Below are positions 49,601 through 59,821 of a stretch of 64,000 bases of DNA, piece after piece. The number at the start of each line of letters is the position of its first letter. The stretch's first letter is position 1. The notes under the pieces are model-generated. The model was not told the origin of the DNA. It made no database searches and saw nothing but the letters and a program-made list of their open reading frames with translations. The stretch lies in NCBI RefSeq assembly GCF_943734655.1, contig NC_071354.1, forward strand, positions 225,736,397 through 225,800,396. Reading direction: 5' to 3'. Origin of the DNA: Sabethes cyaneus (Eukaryota; Arthropoda; Insecta; Diptera; Culicidae). Made by a program: the position numbers and the translations under genes.

Positions 49601-52600
49601 TTCGCACAAATCTGTTCGCAATAGGTCACCGCTTTTATTTTCTGATAAAAAAAGCAGAAGTTTGCGCACGTGTTTTTCATCATGCGCCATTTTCGTGAGA
49701 GTATGCTTGAAACAATCAATGTTTTCCCGTTGAATACAACAGCTGTCGTTACTTTGTAACGCATATTGCACATATTGAAAACAACCCAATTTTGCACGAC
49801 AATAAATTTACTCAGCGCAGCAACAGTAAACTTTCGTGCATCTCAGTTTCTTTTATGTTTATCGCTAATCGCAATATAACGTTTGACACCTGAACTAACA
49901 AATAATTGCTGAACATCGTTTTTATTTATTGTGTCCAAGTCACGAAATTCAATTTTTTCGAATTGAGTTCTAGGCAATTAGGCCATTGCAAATCATTTTC
50001 AAAGTTTTTGTCACCCCCCCCCCCCCCCCCCCCCATTGGAAATTGGCTTGAAATATTGGGGGGCCAAAAACTAATTTATAGGATATGAGTTAATTTTTTT
50101 TATAAAATCAATTGTATGTGGGCTCTACAACCTGAAAAACTCGAAAAATGAGTGAACGAGTTGAGTTAACGCTTCTAGCACGAAATAAAAATGGAAGTTC
50201 AAACAGTGGAATTTCCGAAACCAGGCCAAAAAATTTTCTTTCGTTTTTGTCTTTTTGTTCGTAAATTTTTGCATTGAAAATAACAACGTATTTATTAAAA
50301 GCAAGAAAAGATTTGGTTTTCACGTTTAAACTTTAAGTAAAAATACCTAAAATCCATTTTTTGCTCGATTAATAAATTCTCTTGGTTTTTTTTTTTGTAT
50401 TTTTGTTGTGTATGTGAAATCCACAAATTGAATCGATGATTATGGCTTGGCACAATCTCACCCCCGTGAAGCTCGAAAAGTACAAAGTTTCGAAAAATAT
50501 TATTTTCGTAATCAAAACTTATCCAACGCATAATAACCTTTCAATACATTGTAAATGATTAGTTTATATACCTTCAAAATAGCAAGTTGATGCTATTTCT
50601 TGTTTGGGTTGGTTTTTGGGGGACATTTTTTACAAGCGTTATTTCCGAGTATTTTTATGTTTATTTTTATTTATGTTATGTTCATGATCATTTTGAATTT
50701 GGGTCACCAGTTTCTATAGATATAATAAATTTTCACAAATAAACATTTTTGGTTTTTGGCCCAATCTCACCCCCGTGGCACAATCTCACCTCGGATGGCG
50801 GTATCATATATTCAAGCTTCAAATTTCCATAGCTTTACGAGCCTATGGGGTAAAATGGGACAAGTGGATTTATGTAATCAATACATCATCTTAAAGCTTA
50901 AATCGAGTACTATAAACTTGTATGGGTTCCGCTTGTCCCCAGTCACCCAAATTAGAGAAAGGCAATAAGCATACGTTTTGCTTTCGCTGTAGGATCGATA
51001 CACGTCCATTCTTTTGTGTTAGTAGATAGACACCTGATTTCTTCAGCGAAGTTATAGAAAATATAAAGGCAAACAACTTTGCTAAAGAAATGACATTTCT
51101 ATTCTAATTAGTTTTCCATTCTTAGCATATATTGGTTGCATTTTACAAGAATATATAGTTCTAGGTGATTATTGAAAGACTCAAAATAGACGTTTTTGCA
51201 GAAGATTGCAAATCTCTTGCACCTTTCCTTACAAAGTTATCACTTTTGGCTCGCGAAGTTAAGGAAAAATAAAGCCTAAATAAGCGATAACTTTGTGAGA
51301 AAAGCTCCTAGAGATTTGCAATCTACTGCAAAAAAATGTGTTTTGAGTCTTTCAATAAATGCCTAGAACCATATACTCCTGTAAAATGCAACCAACATAC
51401 GCTAAGTATGAAAAACTTATTTTTGAAGAATTTCCAAAGAAAATACTCTATAGCTCTGCACTCGTTAAGGATTGAAATGTCACTTCTTTAGCAAAGTTAT
51501 TTGCTTTAGTATTGTCTATAACTTTGCCGAAGAAACCATGTGTCTATCTACTAACACAATAAAATGGACGTGTATCGAGCCTTTAGCGAACGCGAAACAC
51601 ATAAAACGTATGCCTGCCGTACTCTCATTTGGATGGCTGGGAACAAGTGGAACCCATACAAGTTTATAGTACTCGACTTAAGCTTTAAGTCGAAGTGCTG
51701 ATTTCATAAATTCGCTTGCCCCATTTTACCCCATGGGCTCGTGAAGCTATGGAAATTTAAAGCTTGAATATGAGATTAGTACTTAGCAAGTAAAGGTCCA
51801 AGAGAATTTTGGTCTTCTACAAAAACGTATATTTTGTGTGCTTCAATAATGGCCTAGAACATTGTATTCTTGTAAAACGCAATAAAGAAAAGTTAAGTAT
51901 GAAAAATCAATTTTTAAAGAAGTTTTAAAGAATATGCCCTATAGTTCAACACTCGATAAAGATAGAAAGTTTATTTCTTCGGCAAAGTTGCTTGTTTTTA
52001 CATTATTTACAACTTTGTCAAAGAAACTATGCCTATATTTCCTAACACAAAACAGTTATTTTTTTTATTTTCATTATAGTAAGCAATGACTAAATTTTAA
52101 CAGTTTTAAATTAAGGGGAATATTCATACAAACAAAAATGCTGAAGACCATAAATGATAAAATGAAAACATAAGAAACTAGGAAAAAAGTTCCACTTTTC
52201 GCCCTTTTGGACTACTGTGCAGCGCCTTGTAATCAAGTGGACCACTCTTCAGCAGGTTATTAAAACCTCTTTAAGAATCAAGTCATCAGCTTAAGTAGTC
52301 TTGTGTGGAAAATACCGGCAGTCGATCAAAACGTGATCGATATGTGTTTCTGTCTGATTCCGATGAACACTAGTTGTACTTTCTTCAGGTTTAGTTGAAC
52401 TGATGAATATATCGTGTAACGTTTCAGCCTACTACTCTTCAGCTATCGTCTGACGCATTCTTCTAGTATCTACGCCACATTCATATCAGTTATTCAGCCT
52501 TCACCAGTGGGCTGGTTTTCGTTCCGTCCAACTGGCTTGTTGTTGTTCACCGAAAATTTTCAACTAAAACTGAAGATAGTGATTTTGCGGTGACTTAAAA

Positions 52601-55600
52601 TCAAAGAACTAGTTGTACTTGTAGCACAGTTGTAGCAGTTTACGCTGGAGGCAGATACTACGTAAGGCCATGTTCTTAGAGGTGACAGAATCGATAAGTT
52701 TTAGATAATCTGAAGCAGCAATATAACAACAAAAGCTTCAACGAAAAAGCGCCTACCGATTCAGTTGTGTGCAATTTCAAGTTGATTTCATCCTCGATAA
52801 AAGTTTGAAGTAGAAATAGAGCGATTCACTGAACTTCCTGAACCTTTCAACGACAGAGAAAGTTCGAATGCATCGTTATACGTTTCATTGGATCCAACCA
52901 GTTCGGACCATAATTTGAACCAGATTTTCGATCGGGATTTGCACTACGATTTGGACTAGGATTCGAACCAGAATTCGGGCCAAAATGGGACTGGGACTGG
53001 AACTGAAATTTGGACCACCATTTGAAACAGAATTTTGATTCCAATTTGAATTTTTTTCGGGTCTGAATTTAGACCTAAGTTTGATAATGAATTTGAGCCA
53101 CCCACAATGGGACTGGGACGGGAACTGAAATTTGAACTAGAAGTGGTCCAATCGTTCAATTTTTTGAATCAGAATTTGGTCTAGAACTTAAATCAGATTT
53201 TACACTAGAATTCGGACTTCAATTTGGTTCTGAATTCAGATCAAAATTGGACTGAACTGGAACTGAAATCTAGACCAAAATTTGAATCAGAATTTTAATT
53301 CGGAATTTGATCTGAGTTAAGTTCTGAATTCGGACTAGAATGTGACTGGGACTAAAATTGGAAATTGAACCAGAACTCCAATCGTCAATCGTTTTTATCA
53401 AAATTTGGTTTAGAATTTAGACCGGAATTCGGGGCACCATTTGGACCGGAATTTGGGTTAGCATTTGAACCAGAATTTAAACGAAAAATTAAACCAGAAT
53501 TCGGACCAGAATTTGAACTAGAATTCAGACCACAATTTGGATTTTAATTTGGAACTGAATTGGGACAGGAATTTTTTATCTCTGAAGCTGGAATTTGGAC
53601 CAGAATTCTGAATAGAATCAGAACCAGATTTTGGACTAGAATTTAGTCCATATTTTGGATCAAATTTGCACTAAAATTCGGACCTGAATTTAAACCTGAA
53701 CTAGGTTCTGAATTCGGACCAGAATTAGAATCAGAATTTGAACCGAAATTTTAATTTTATTTTGGAACTGCATTAAGATAGAAATTTTTTACCTCTCACT
53801 TTGGAATTTGGGCCTTTGGTTTTAAATTCGGACCAAAATTTGGACTTAAGTTTGATAATGAATTTGAACCACAATGGGACTGGAACTGAAATTTGAACCA
53901 GAAGTGGTCCAATCGTCCAATTTTTTGAATCAGAATGTAGAATTTGGACCAGATTTTGAATCTGGATTTAGACTAAAATTCGGATCTGAATTTGGTTCTG
54001 AATTCAGACCAAAATTGGATTGAACTGGAACTGAAATTTGGATCGAAAGTTGAATTTTAATTCGGTTCTGAAATTGATCTGAGTAAAGTTCAGAATGGGA
54101 CTGGGACTGAAATTGGAATTTGAACCAGAACTTGTCCAATCGTCAATCGTTTTTATCAAAATTTGGTTTAGAATTTATAATAGCATTTGGACCGGAATTT
54201 GGTTCAAAACGTGGAGCAGAACCCAAGCAACAATGTGAGTTTTGTTGTAGTTTTATGGTGGTTTTCATTACCAATTATGGTCTTAAATGCCATCATAAGA
54301 GTGTAATAAAACCCAAATTGTTATTTGGGAATTCAAACTACAACTCGGACTAGTATTTGAATCACAATTTGCACCAGAATTTGGATTTTTGGAACCGAAT
54401 AAACATTGGATTTTTTTATCTCTGGACTTGGAATTCGGACCATAAGTTGAAGCAGAATCTGGACCAGAATTTGGACCCGATTTTAGATCAGGATTCGGAG
54501 TAGAATTCAGACCTAAATGTGATTCTGAATTCGGACCAGAATGGGACCGGGACTGGTACTGAAATTTGGACCACCATTTGAATCAAGACTTGGACCAAAT
54601 TTAGATTTTAATGGATCTCTAATGATAGCTAGTTCTGGAGTGACAACAACTTGCTTCTGGCGTTAGTTTATATGGACGATACACCAGCGCTAGAAGCAAG
54701 CGTTTGGCGCTGCAATACAATTGGCTCGTCAATAATCCATTCGGATCTGAATTTGAACCTGAGTTTGGTTCTGAATTCGGACCAGAATGGGACTCTGCTG
54801 GAACTGGAAATTGGACCAGAATTTGTACAATCGTCCAATCCTTTGGATCGGAATTTGGTCTAGAGTGTATACCAAAATTTGAGTCAGCATTTGAACCTGA
54901 ATTTGGATCAAAACTTGGGTCAGAATGTTCTAGAATTCTGACCAGAATTTGGATATTTATTTGAAACTGAGTTGGGATTGGAATTTTTTCCCCTGGAGCT
55001 GGAATTTAGACCAGAATTCGGGTCAGAATCAGGACTAGAGTTTGGATCAAATTTTGGATCAGGATTTAGACTATAATTTGGACTATAATTTGGGCCTGAA
55101 TTTGGTTCTGAATTCAGACCAGAATAGTCCGTCTGGAACTGGACTGGGACTGAAACGGCAATTTGGACCAGAATTGACCCAATTGTTCAATCCTTTGGAT
55201 CGGAATTTGATCTAGAGTTTACACCAAAATTTGAGTTAGAATTTGGATCAGAATTTGAATCAAAATCAAACCAGAATTTGAACTACAATTCAGACCACAA
55301 TTTGGATTTTAATTTGGAAGTGAATTGAGATAGGAAATGTCTATCTCTGGAGTTGGAATTTGGACCAGAATTCGAGACAGAATCAGAATCAGAATTTGGA
55401 TTAGAATTTCGACCAGATTTTGGATTAAATTTGGACTAGAATTCAGACTTCAATTAGGTTCTGAATTCAGATCAGAACTAGAATCAGAATGTGTACCGTA
55501 ATTTAAATTTTAATTTGGAACTGAATTAAGATTGAATTTTTTTATCTCTGAACCTGCAATTTGGGCCTGAATTCGGAACAGAATCAAGACCAGAATTTTG

Positions 55601-56890
55601 ATCAAAATTTGGACTAGAATTCGGATCAGATTTTAAGTGAGGATTTGAACTAAAATTCAGGCCTGAATTTGGTTCTGAATTCAGACCAGAATGGTCCGAC
55701 TGAAACTGGAATTTGAACCAGAATGTGTCCAATCGTCCACTCCTTTGGATTGGAATTTGGTCTCGAGCTTACACCAGAATTTGGATCAGAATTTAAGATA
55801 AAATAACTATTTTTTATCTCTGGAGCTGGAATTTGGACTGGGACTGTGACTGAAATTTGGGCCACCATTTGAATCCGAATTTGGACCCAAATTTCGGGTT
55901 TCGGGATTTAAATTCGGGTCTGAAATTGGACCTAAGTTTGGTAATGAATTCGAACCTCAACGGGACTGGGACTGGAACTGGAATTTGGATCAGAACTTGG
56001 TCCAGAGTATGTACCATAATTTGGGTCAGCATTTAGACCTTAATGTGGACCTCAATTTGGTCTTCAATTTGGACCGTTGGATCATACGAAGGAAGTTGCT
56101 TCGAGTTCTCGGTTCTCGGTTGCAGTAGTCCAGTAGATCGCAGGTAGCGTTGAGACTAAGAAGAGTCTAAAAGTAGTAGGATTGAAGACCTAGTAGGTTT
56201 GCTGGATCCCGTCAAGGCAAGCTTCTCAATTTCTCAAGCCTTACGAAACGTTTTTGCAGCCCAAACGGCTTCAAATTGCACACCAAATTGCATGCCAAAT
56301 GATAAGAGCACCATACCAAGCAAGCATTTTGATCCAGTAGACGTACTAATCCCTCCCAATCGACCTTGAAGTACGACATTTGTCTAACAAATCAGTCGTT
56401 GTACGTTCGACTCTCGATTGGGAAGAAGGCTGTGTGAGTCAATAGGAAGGTCAAATAGGTTCCGGAAAAGGTGTAATGTAGCACCTAGGCTTAGTTCGGA
56501 CGTACTAAGAAATAACTCTACGAAATATCGCTGAAAAACTTCTTAAATAGGAGAGGTTCTATGTTGCTACCTTGTGGAACATCGATGAATTTAGTAAACC
56601 GGAAAGAAAAGCAGAAATGGAGCTTACAACTAGTTCCTTCATGGGAATCAATTCGTTAAATGAGGTGTAAGTGGCCGAACCCAGGCCACTTTTTCCACTT
56701 TTAGATTTTCATTATATACATTTACTTTCCTTACGTTATCCACAGATCGGTGCATCAATATCGCCAAGCTAGTACAATTTTTCTATTGATTAACAAATAA
56801 TCCCAACCATAAAATTCTTGCGTTTTTTAAACCAATTTCCTTTTTCTATTTCGTTTCATTGCAGAGTTCATGGAAATGATGACCGGCTAA
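37683..56890 (+). CDS. TpnC: Troponin C, muscle calcium sensor (5 exons)
   Basis: Coding exons: 37683-37685, 38349-38376, 47173-47316, 47382-47633 and 56865-56890. All introns are GT-AG and the phases fit; together they give 150 residues, the usual length for insect troponin C. The protein binds Ca2+ in the thin-filament troponin complex and releases inhibition by troponin I, allowing myosin to engage actin. Four EF-hand loops lie at residues 20-31, 56-67, 96-107 and 132-143. Loops II (DEDKSGQIEFSE) and IV (DSDGSGTVDFDE) keep every ligand including the final Glu. Loops I and III end in Met and Cys, so they should not bind Ca2+, the insect two-site pattern. A long charged helix (about 75-92) links the lobes. 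The C-terminus is DEFMEMMTG. A standalone ATG exon is also seen in calmodulin-family genes. Repeats fill introns 2 and 4. Confidence 0.97.
40493..40714. mobile_element. 220 bp foldback MITE with TA duplication
   Basis: Two arms of about 95 bp are nearly perfect complements (gggtaaccgcaccattagtg against its inverted partner gggtagacgcaccattagtg, continuing inward). The ends are TAGGG and CCCTA, suggesting a TA target duplication. The loop is about 25-30 bp. Confidence 0.85.
41514..41590 (-). repeat. Dispersed repeat (GATGAAGCC type), copy 2
   Basis: Complement of the 35947 repeat: acagatacgaatttcgccta, then cgacttgctggtttcatcag. Confidence 0.55.
42246..42919 (+). mobile_element. 0.68 kb dispersed element, copy B
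   Basis: Inverted full-length partner of 27462-28137, about 80-85% similar by eye. It starts agggtatgttgct and ends in ggaattagaaaaaaacct. Noncoding. It lies in troponin C intron 2. Confidence 0.8.
42991..43178 (+). mobile_element. tRNA-related SINE-like repeat, copy 2
   Basis: Carries 'gagtcagtaggatcattgcg', 'ccccgtaattgtcctgtact', 'ggctgcgaagtctgtcgata' and 'atggctttgcatttttgag' in the order seen in copy 1. The B-box region is degraded. Confidence 0.7.
43636..43710 (-). repeat. Dispersed repeat (GATGAAGCC type), copy 3
   Basis: Complement of the 35947 repeat: cgacagatacgtatttcgcc, then tccgacttgtaggcttcatc. Confidence 0.55.
44890..45140 (-). mobile_element. LINE endonuclease fragment
   Basis: A - strand frame reads FSRKDTNKATWTWSIDEPN, then after a shift a FRRWLVFRTRIEIYTLKSF stretch. 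It parallels the KATW.SPD...NQIDHVLIDGRW..ILDVRSYRG block of RTE-type endonucleases. Confidence 0.5.
47740..47749 (+). promoter_or_regulatory. Candidate MEF2 site in troponin C intron 4
   Basis: CTATAAATAG matches the MEF2 consensus YTAWWWWTAR on both strands. It lies 107 bases past exon 4 in a non-repetitive stretch of a muscle gene. Such a site can occur by chance in AT-rich DNA. Confidence 0.4.
48714..49068. repeat. Direct duplication, copy 1
   Basis: About 355 bp starting gttaaccgtccttcaacgaa and ending near attcaatttcttcgaattga. Repeated with about 90% identity and a few indels at 49566-49967. A 37-base block found only in copy 2 (tgaaacaatcaatgttttcc and on) shows a deletion in this copy. 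Confidence 0.9.
49281..49607 (-). mobile_element. RTE-type LINE RT fragment
   Basis: Reads YQVSFVEGRLTIDQIFTLRQ, then HHLFVDFKVSYDTIHRKELW: the fingers-palm region of RT including the first palm aspartate (FVDF). Truncated on both sides. Its upstream part runs into duplicated copy 2, and the first about 30 bases also appear at the edge of copy 1. Confidence 0.8.
49566..49967. repeat. Direct duplication, copy 2
   Basis: Partner of 48714-49068, about 850 bp downstream. It is followed at 50010-50032 by a run of about 23 C. Confidence 0.9.
50804..51776. repeat. Approximately 1 kb foldback (inverted repeat)
   Basis: The left arm (50804-51248) and right arm (51281-51776) are complements over nearly their full length: tattcaagcttcaaatttcc against inverted tattcaagctttaaatttcc, and acacgtccattcttttgtgt against acacgtccattttattgtgt. 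The loop is only about 32 bp. A third, diverged partial copy of the right arm follows at 51843-52060. RNA from this intron would form a long double-stranded hairpin. Confidence 0.9.
52850..56080. repeat. 3.2 kb degenerate GAATTTGGACCA satellite
   Basis: Array of 6- and 12-bp units of the type gaatttggacca, gaattcggacca and gaaccagaattt. Blocks reading tttttatctctggagctgga recur near 53575, 54412, 54985, 55337, 55545 and 55808, showing longer-period structure. It makes spurious frames rich in Gly/Pro/Glu/Phe or Asn/Ser/Pro. It lies in troponin C intron 4 and holds a MITE at 54222-54329. Confidence 0.93.
54222..54329. mobile_element. 108 bp MITE, second copy of the 831-940 family
   Basis: cccaagcaacaatgtgagtt at the left pairs with inverted cccaaataacaatttgggtt at the right. 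The interior matches the copy at 831-940. It is inserted cleanly in the satellite. Confidence 0.85.
56371..56495 (+). mobile_element. tRNA-related SINE-like repeat, copy 3
   Basis: gtacgacatttgtctaacaa, then atcagtcgttgtacgttcga with a B-box-like motif, 'gtgagtcaataggaaggtca' and a 'gtagcacctaggctta' end. It is the most diverged of the four copies. Confidence 0.6.
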
Positions 56891-57334
56891 GCTGAGCGGC
56901 TGCTACATGCAGCGTCTATATCCGTAGACATCCTCAATCGTTTCTTTTTTTTAAACAAACCGCGCAAATATTTCGAGATTAAGTATTCATTCACTCAATT
57001 ACAAACATGACTTACACACAAATATTACGTACGTTTCTTTTTCAAAGCATCATCCAGCATTAGTTTGTGAACGAATTGTTTGTTATTTGACGAAAAAAAG
57101 TTTTTCATTTTTCTAGCATTAGCAATTTTGTATTATGTCCTTAAAAGGAAAAAAAAAGATTAATTTAAACGTTAAACCACAACCACTTTTTTGGTTATAG
57201 TTTGCGAATTCGTTCGGTTGTTTACTCCGTTACATGTGCCAAACGCGAGCGCGCTAGTTGTATTCTCGTAAGAGGTCTAAACTAAAGAGTCCAAAGCAGA
57301 ATAACCATCATCAAGCGCCTCTGGCGAAAGAAAG

Positions 57335-57340
57335 AATAAA
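57335..57340 (+). terminator. Proximal poly(A) signal of troponin C
   Basis: AATAAA, 445 bases after the stop codon. Confidence 0.5.
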
Positions 57341-57480
57341 ACAATCCCGCTAGTATATTATACAACGGCAGCATTGATAATCTCATGATGTTTTTATTTA
57401 TAACTTTAATGTAGTATTGTTTCCTTGTGGTAAAACCAACGAACATAATTTTATCTGCTGAATTCCCATGTTTAATAGTC

Positions 57481-57486
57481 AATAAA
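57481..57486 (+). terminator. Distal poly(A) signal of troponin C
   Basis: AATAAA, about 590 bases after the stop. Cleavage would fall near 57500, against the oppositely oriented signal of the acyl-CoA oxidase. Confidence 0.5.
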
Positions 57487-57519
57487 TCAAGTTCGACTTA
57501 AAATTAACAACAAAATGGT

Positions 57520-57525
57520 TTTATT
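57520..57525 (-). terminator. Poly(A) signal of acyl-CoA oxidase
   Basis: AATAAA on the - strand, 46 bases beyond the TAA stop at 57571-57573. Its cleavage zone (about 57490-57510) overlaps that of troponin C. Confidence 0.6.
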
Positions 57526-57570
57526 TCCCCTTCCGAAGATCATCCTTAAGACTTAGGGCTGTCTGGTGTC

Positions 57571-59821
57571 TTACAGTTTGCCTCGCATAAAAGGTTTAAG
57601 GTACAGTTCAAATGTTTTGTTCACCGGTTCCTTCGAAAAGTTAAAAGAACTTAGAGCAGCTCGACAAATTGAACTTGTCTTTCAGCGCACTTACCTGATT
57701 TAACGGACTCTTCTTAGCATCCTCGAGCAATCGTTCATAGACATTACCGTCATACGCTCCAAGAGCAGAACCAAGCACAAAATCCGGATAGTCAAAGGCA
57801 TCCACAATTCCAACGGCGTTCGGTCGGATGGCAACCAACGTGGCCTCATATAGTTGCTGCAGTCTGACGAAATCGCTCTCGGACATAGTCGTGAACTATC
57901 CAAAAGGAAAAAACAAATCGAATTCAGGAAACTCATAACTTACTCATTAATCAAACAAAACTCACCCTCATCAAATCACCAGCCACTTTGAGGGCTTCAT
58001 CGTAAGCCACCAACTTGCAAAGATCGCGTAACACTTCGGCCAACGGAGCGGAAGCTGTCTGGCAAAAGAGTTCGACCAATTCATAAACGGACTGCAGAAC
58101 GAACGCCCGACCATGCAGCTCCGCTGCGCGTACCAGTTCCAATCCGGTTCGGTTGGTAGCTTCCTCGGCAGTCAGCCCTGCCCGTTTCCGTTGTTCGATG
58201 TGGGCATTGGCTTGAGCCAAGCGATTGGCAGCTATCGCTTGGAATGCCGTAACGATAACCGGAATTGAATCACTCCAAGCAATTTGCTTGGATGCTTTGC
58301 CAACGTAGGCAGCAAGATACTGAACTGTCGGCGTAAGTTTGCGTCCTTTAAGGGCATCATTCCACATTTTAATTAAGTACCTAAAGAAAAACTTAGTAAA
58401 AAAAATTGTAGCAAATAATTGTAGAAAATTGTTACCTGGCAGTTTGCAGCAAAAGTACAGTATTTTCGCCTTCATACGTTGAAGCAGCCGTAGCAACCGT
58501 GTAGAACGTCATGAAATTAGCAGAGGACAGATATCCGTGACCTCCGCAAGCCAGACGACAAACCTCTATTCCCTTGGCAGCATCGAATGTCGACACGAAC
58601 TTCAAACAGCACGCGATGGCATGCAGCTCTGGCAGCCGATCCAGCTTGCCGGAGTTTAAATCCGATGTCGTCTCCTGATACATCTGCCACAGATTGTCGG
58701 CGGTCAGCTTCAACGCAATTGCTTTGGCAACTTGAGGCAGTAGCTTCTCTTGCTGAGTTAGATGGTCGATTACTTGAACCTCTGGTTGTCTGAAATAAAA
58801 TAAATCTAGAGCCATTTTCTCTGAAAAATATCCAATCCCCCACACTTACTCCGGATTAATTACACTCTGCCGACGCACACAGGAATATCTAATAGCTATG
58901 GTAGCAGCTCTAGCTAAGTTCTGTGCCATTTGACTGACGATGATCACTCGCACAAAAACCATCGTTCCGTAGGTCAACACAGGTGTAACTGGCTTCACGT
59001 ACGTTCCATCCGGAAGCAGTTGAGCGTTCCTCATAAGCATATTACTTCGAGGAATTCGATAGTGTTTAAATCCCAAATATCCATTATTAACTCCTTTGAA
59101 GCCCATCTTATGACCAATATCGCCTATCTCTAGCCCCGGAAGGGGCATATGTGTCTCCTCATCACGAACCTGAACCAAAAATGCATGAACCCCATATCGT
59201 TTTCCTTTCGAGTACAACTGTGCCATAACAATACAGTAATTGACGGTCTGTGCCACTGAAAAATAGATCAATTTAGTAAACTTGCTACCAAATAACTAAA
59301 ATTGTGACCACCTACATGCACCCGGCCACCATTTGTACGCCGTCAGCGACGGACTATTGAGTACGATTTCGTCCGTTCGTTCATCGAACGTGGCAGTGGT
59401 TTCCAGACCCCGCAGGAATGTACCATGCCCAAGTTCCGTTTGTGCGTACGTTCCGATTATTTCGCAATTCAGAGCCCTACCGAGCCACTTCTGCTGTTGT
59501 TCCGCCGTACCTTGACCGATTATTGCCGGAATGAACATGACGAAGTGCAACCTTAGCGGGCTGCCCTCTTTGATGACTCCAGCTCCCAGCAGGGCGTCCA
59601 ACAGAGGGCTAAATAACGCAAATTTAGCTCGCAATTTTAGGTAATAGAATAAACTTACACGTAGTTCTTAGCATCATATTTTCCCTGCTCTTGGAGTAGT
59701 TTTTTGACCTTGGTGTAGATTACCGTTGCTTTCCGGACCGTTTCTTCGTAAGTTTCTTGATGAGACACGTAGTGCAGTGGAATCTTGTCGTGAAACTCGG
59801 GTTGGCTGATGTAGTAGTTTT
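57571..59821 (-). CDS. ACOX: Peroxisomal acyl-CoA oxidase (N-terminus missing)
   Basis: FAD-dependent first step of peroxisomal beta-oxidation: acyl-CoA plus O2 gives trans-2-enoyl-CoA plus H2O2. Exons, 5' to 3' on the - strand: 59821-59659, 59608-59316, 59255-58850, 58789-58436, 58380-57966, 57895-57695 and 57630-57571. Introns are 50-70 bases, all GT-AG, and the phases fit. They encode 629 residues; the family is about 660-670, so roughly the first 40 are missing. The 59821 exon starts with two bases of a split codon, so an upstream exon exists. Visible signatures are NYYISQPEFHDKIPLHYVSH, the flavin-site TYAQTELGHGTFLRGLETTA, KWWPGALAQTVNY, ACGGHGYLSSANF and TYEGENTVLLLQTARYL. The Glu of YEG (58471-58473) aligns with the catalytic base of the superfamily. 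The C-terminus is FMRGKL, a weak SKL-like peroxisome signal. Confidence 0.95.
57631..57694 (-). other. ACOX: Last intron of acyl-CoA oxidase; retention changes the C-terminus
   Basis: 64 bases with donor CAG/gtaagt and acceptor tcgaag. Spliced, the protein ends EPVNKTFELYLKPFMRGKL. Unspliced, the frame stays open and ends VSALKDKFNLSSCSKFF, with no peroxisome-type tripeptide. The spliced form is preferred because its tail is family-like. Confidence 0.7.

Noticed and set aside
48714..49967. A small LTR retrotransposon with 355-400 bp LTRs
   Set aside because: The repeats lack TG/CA ends, a primer-binding site and a purine tract, and LINE coding sequence runs across one repeat boundary.
52847..56032. 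Asn/Ser/Pro- and Gly/Pro/Glu-rich frames
   Set aside because: Compositional products of the GAATTTGGACCA satellite inside an intron.
57641..57886. Acyl-CoA oxidase ending at the SKFF stop as the main form
   Set aside because: A consensus donor and acceptor remove the segment and join in phase to a family-like C-terminal tail, so this is kept only as a retention variant.
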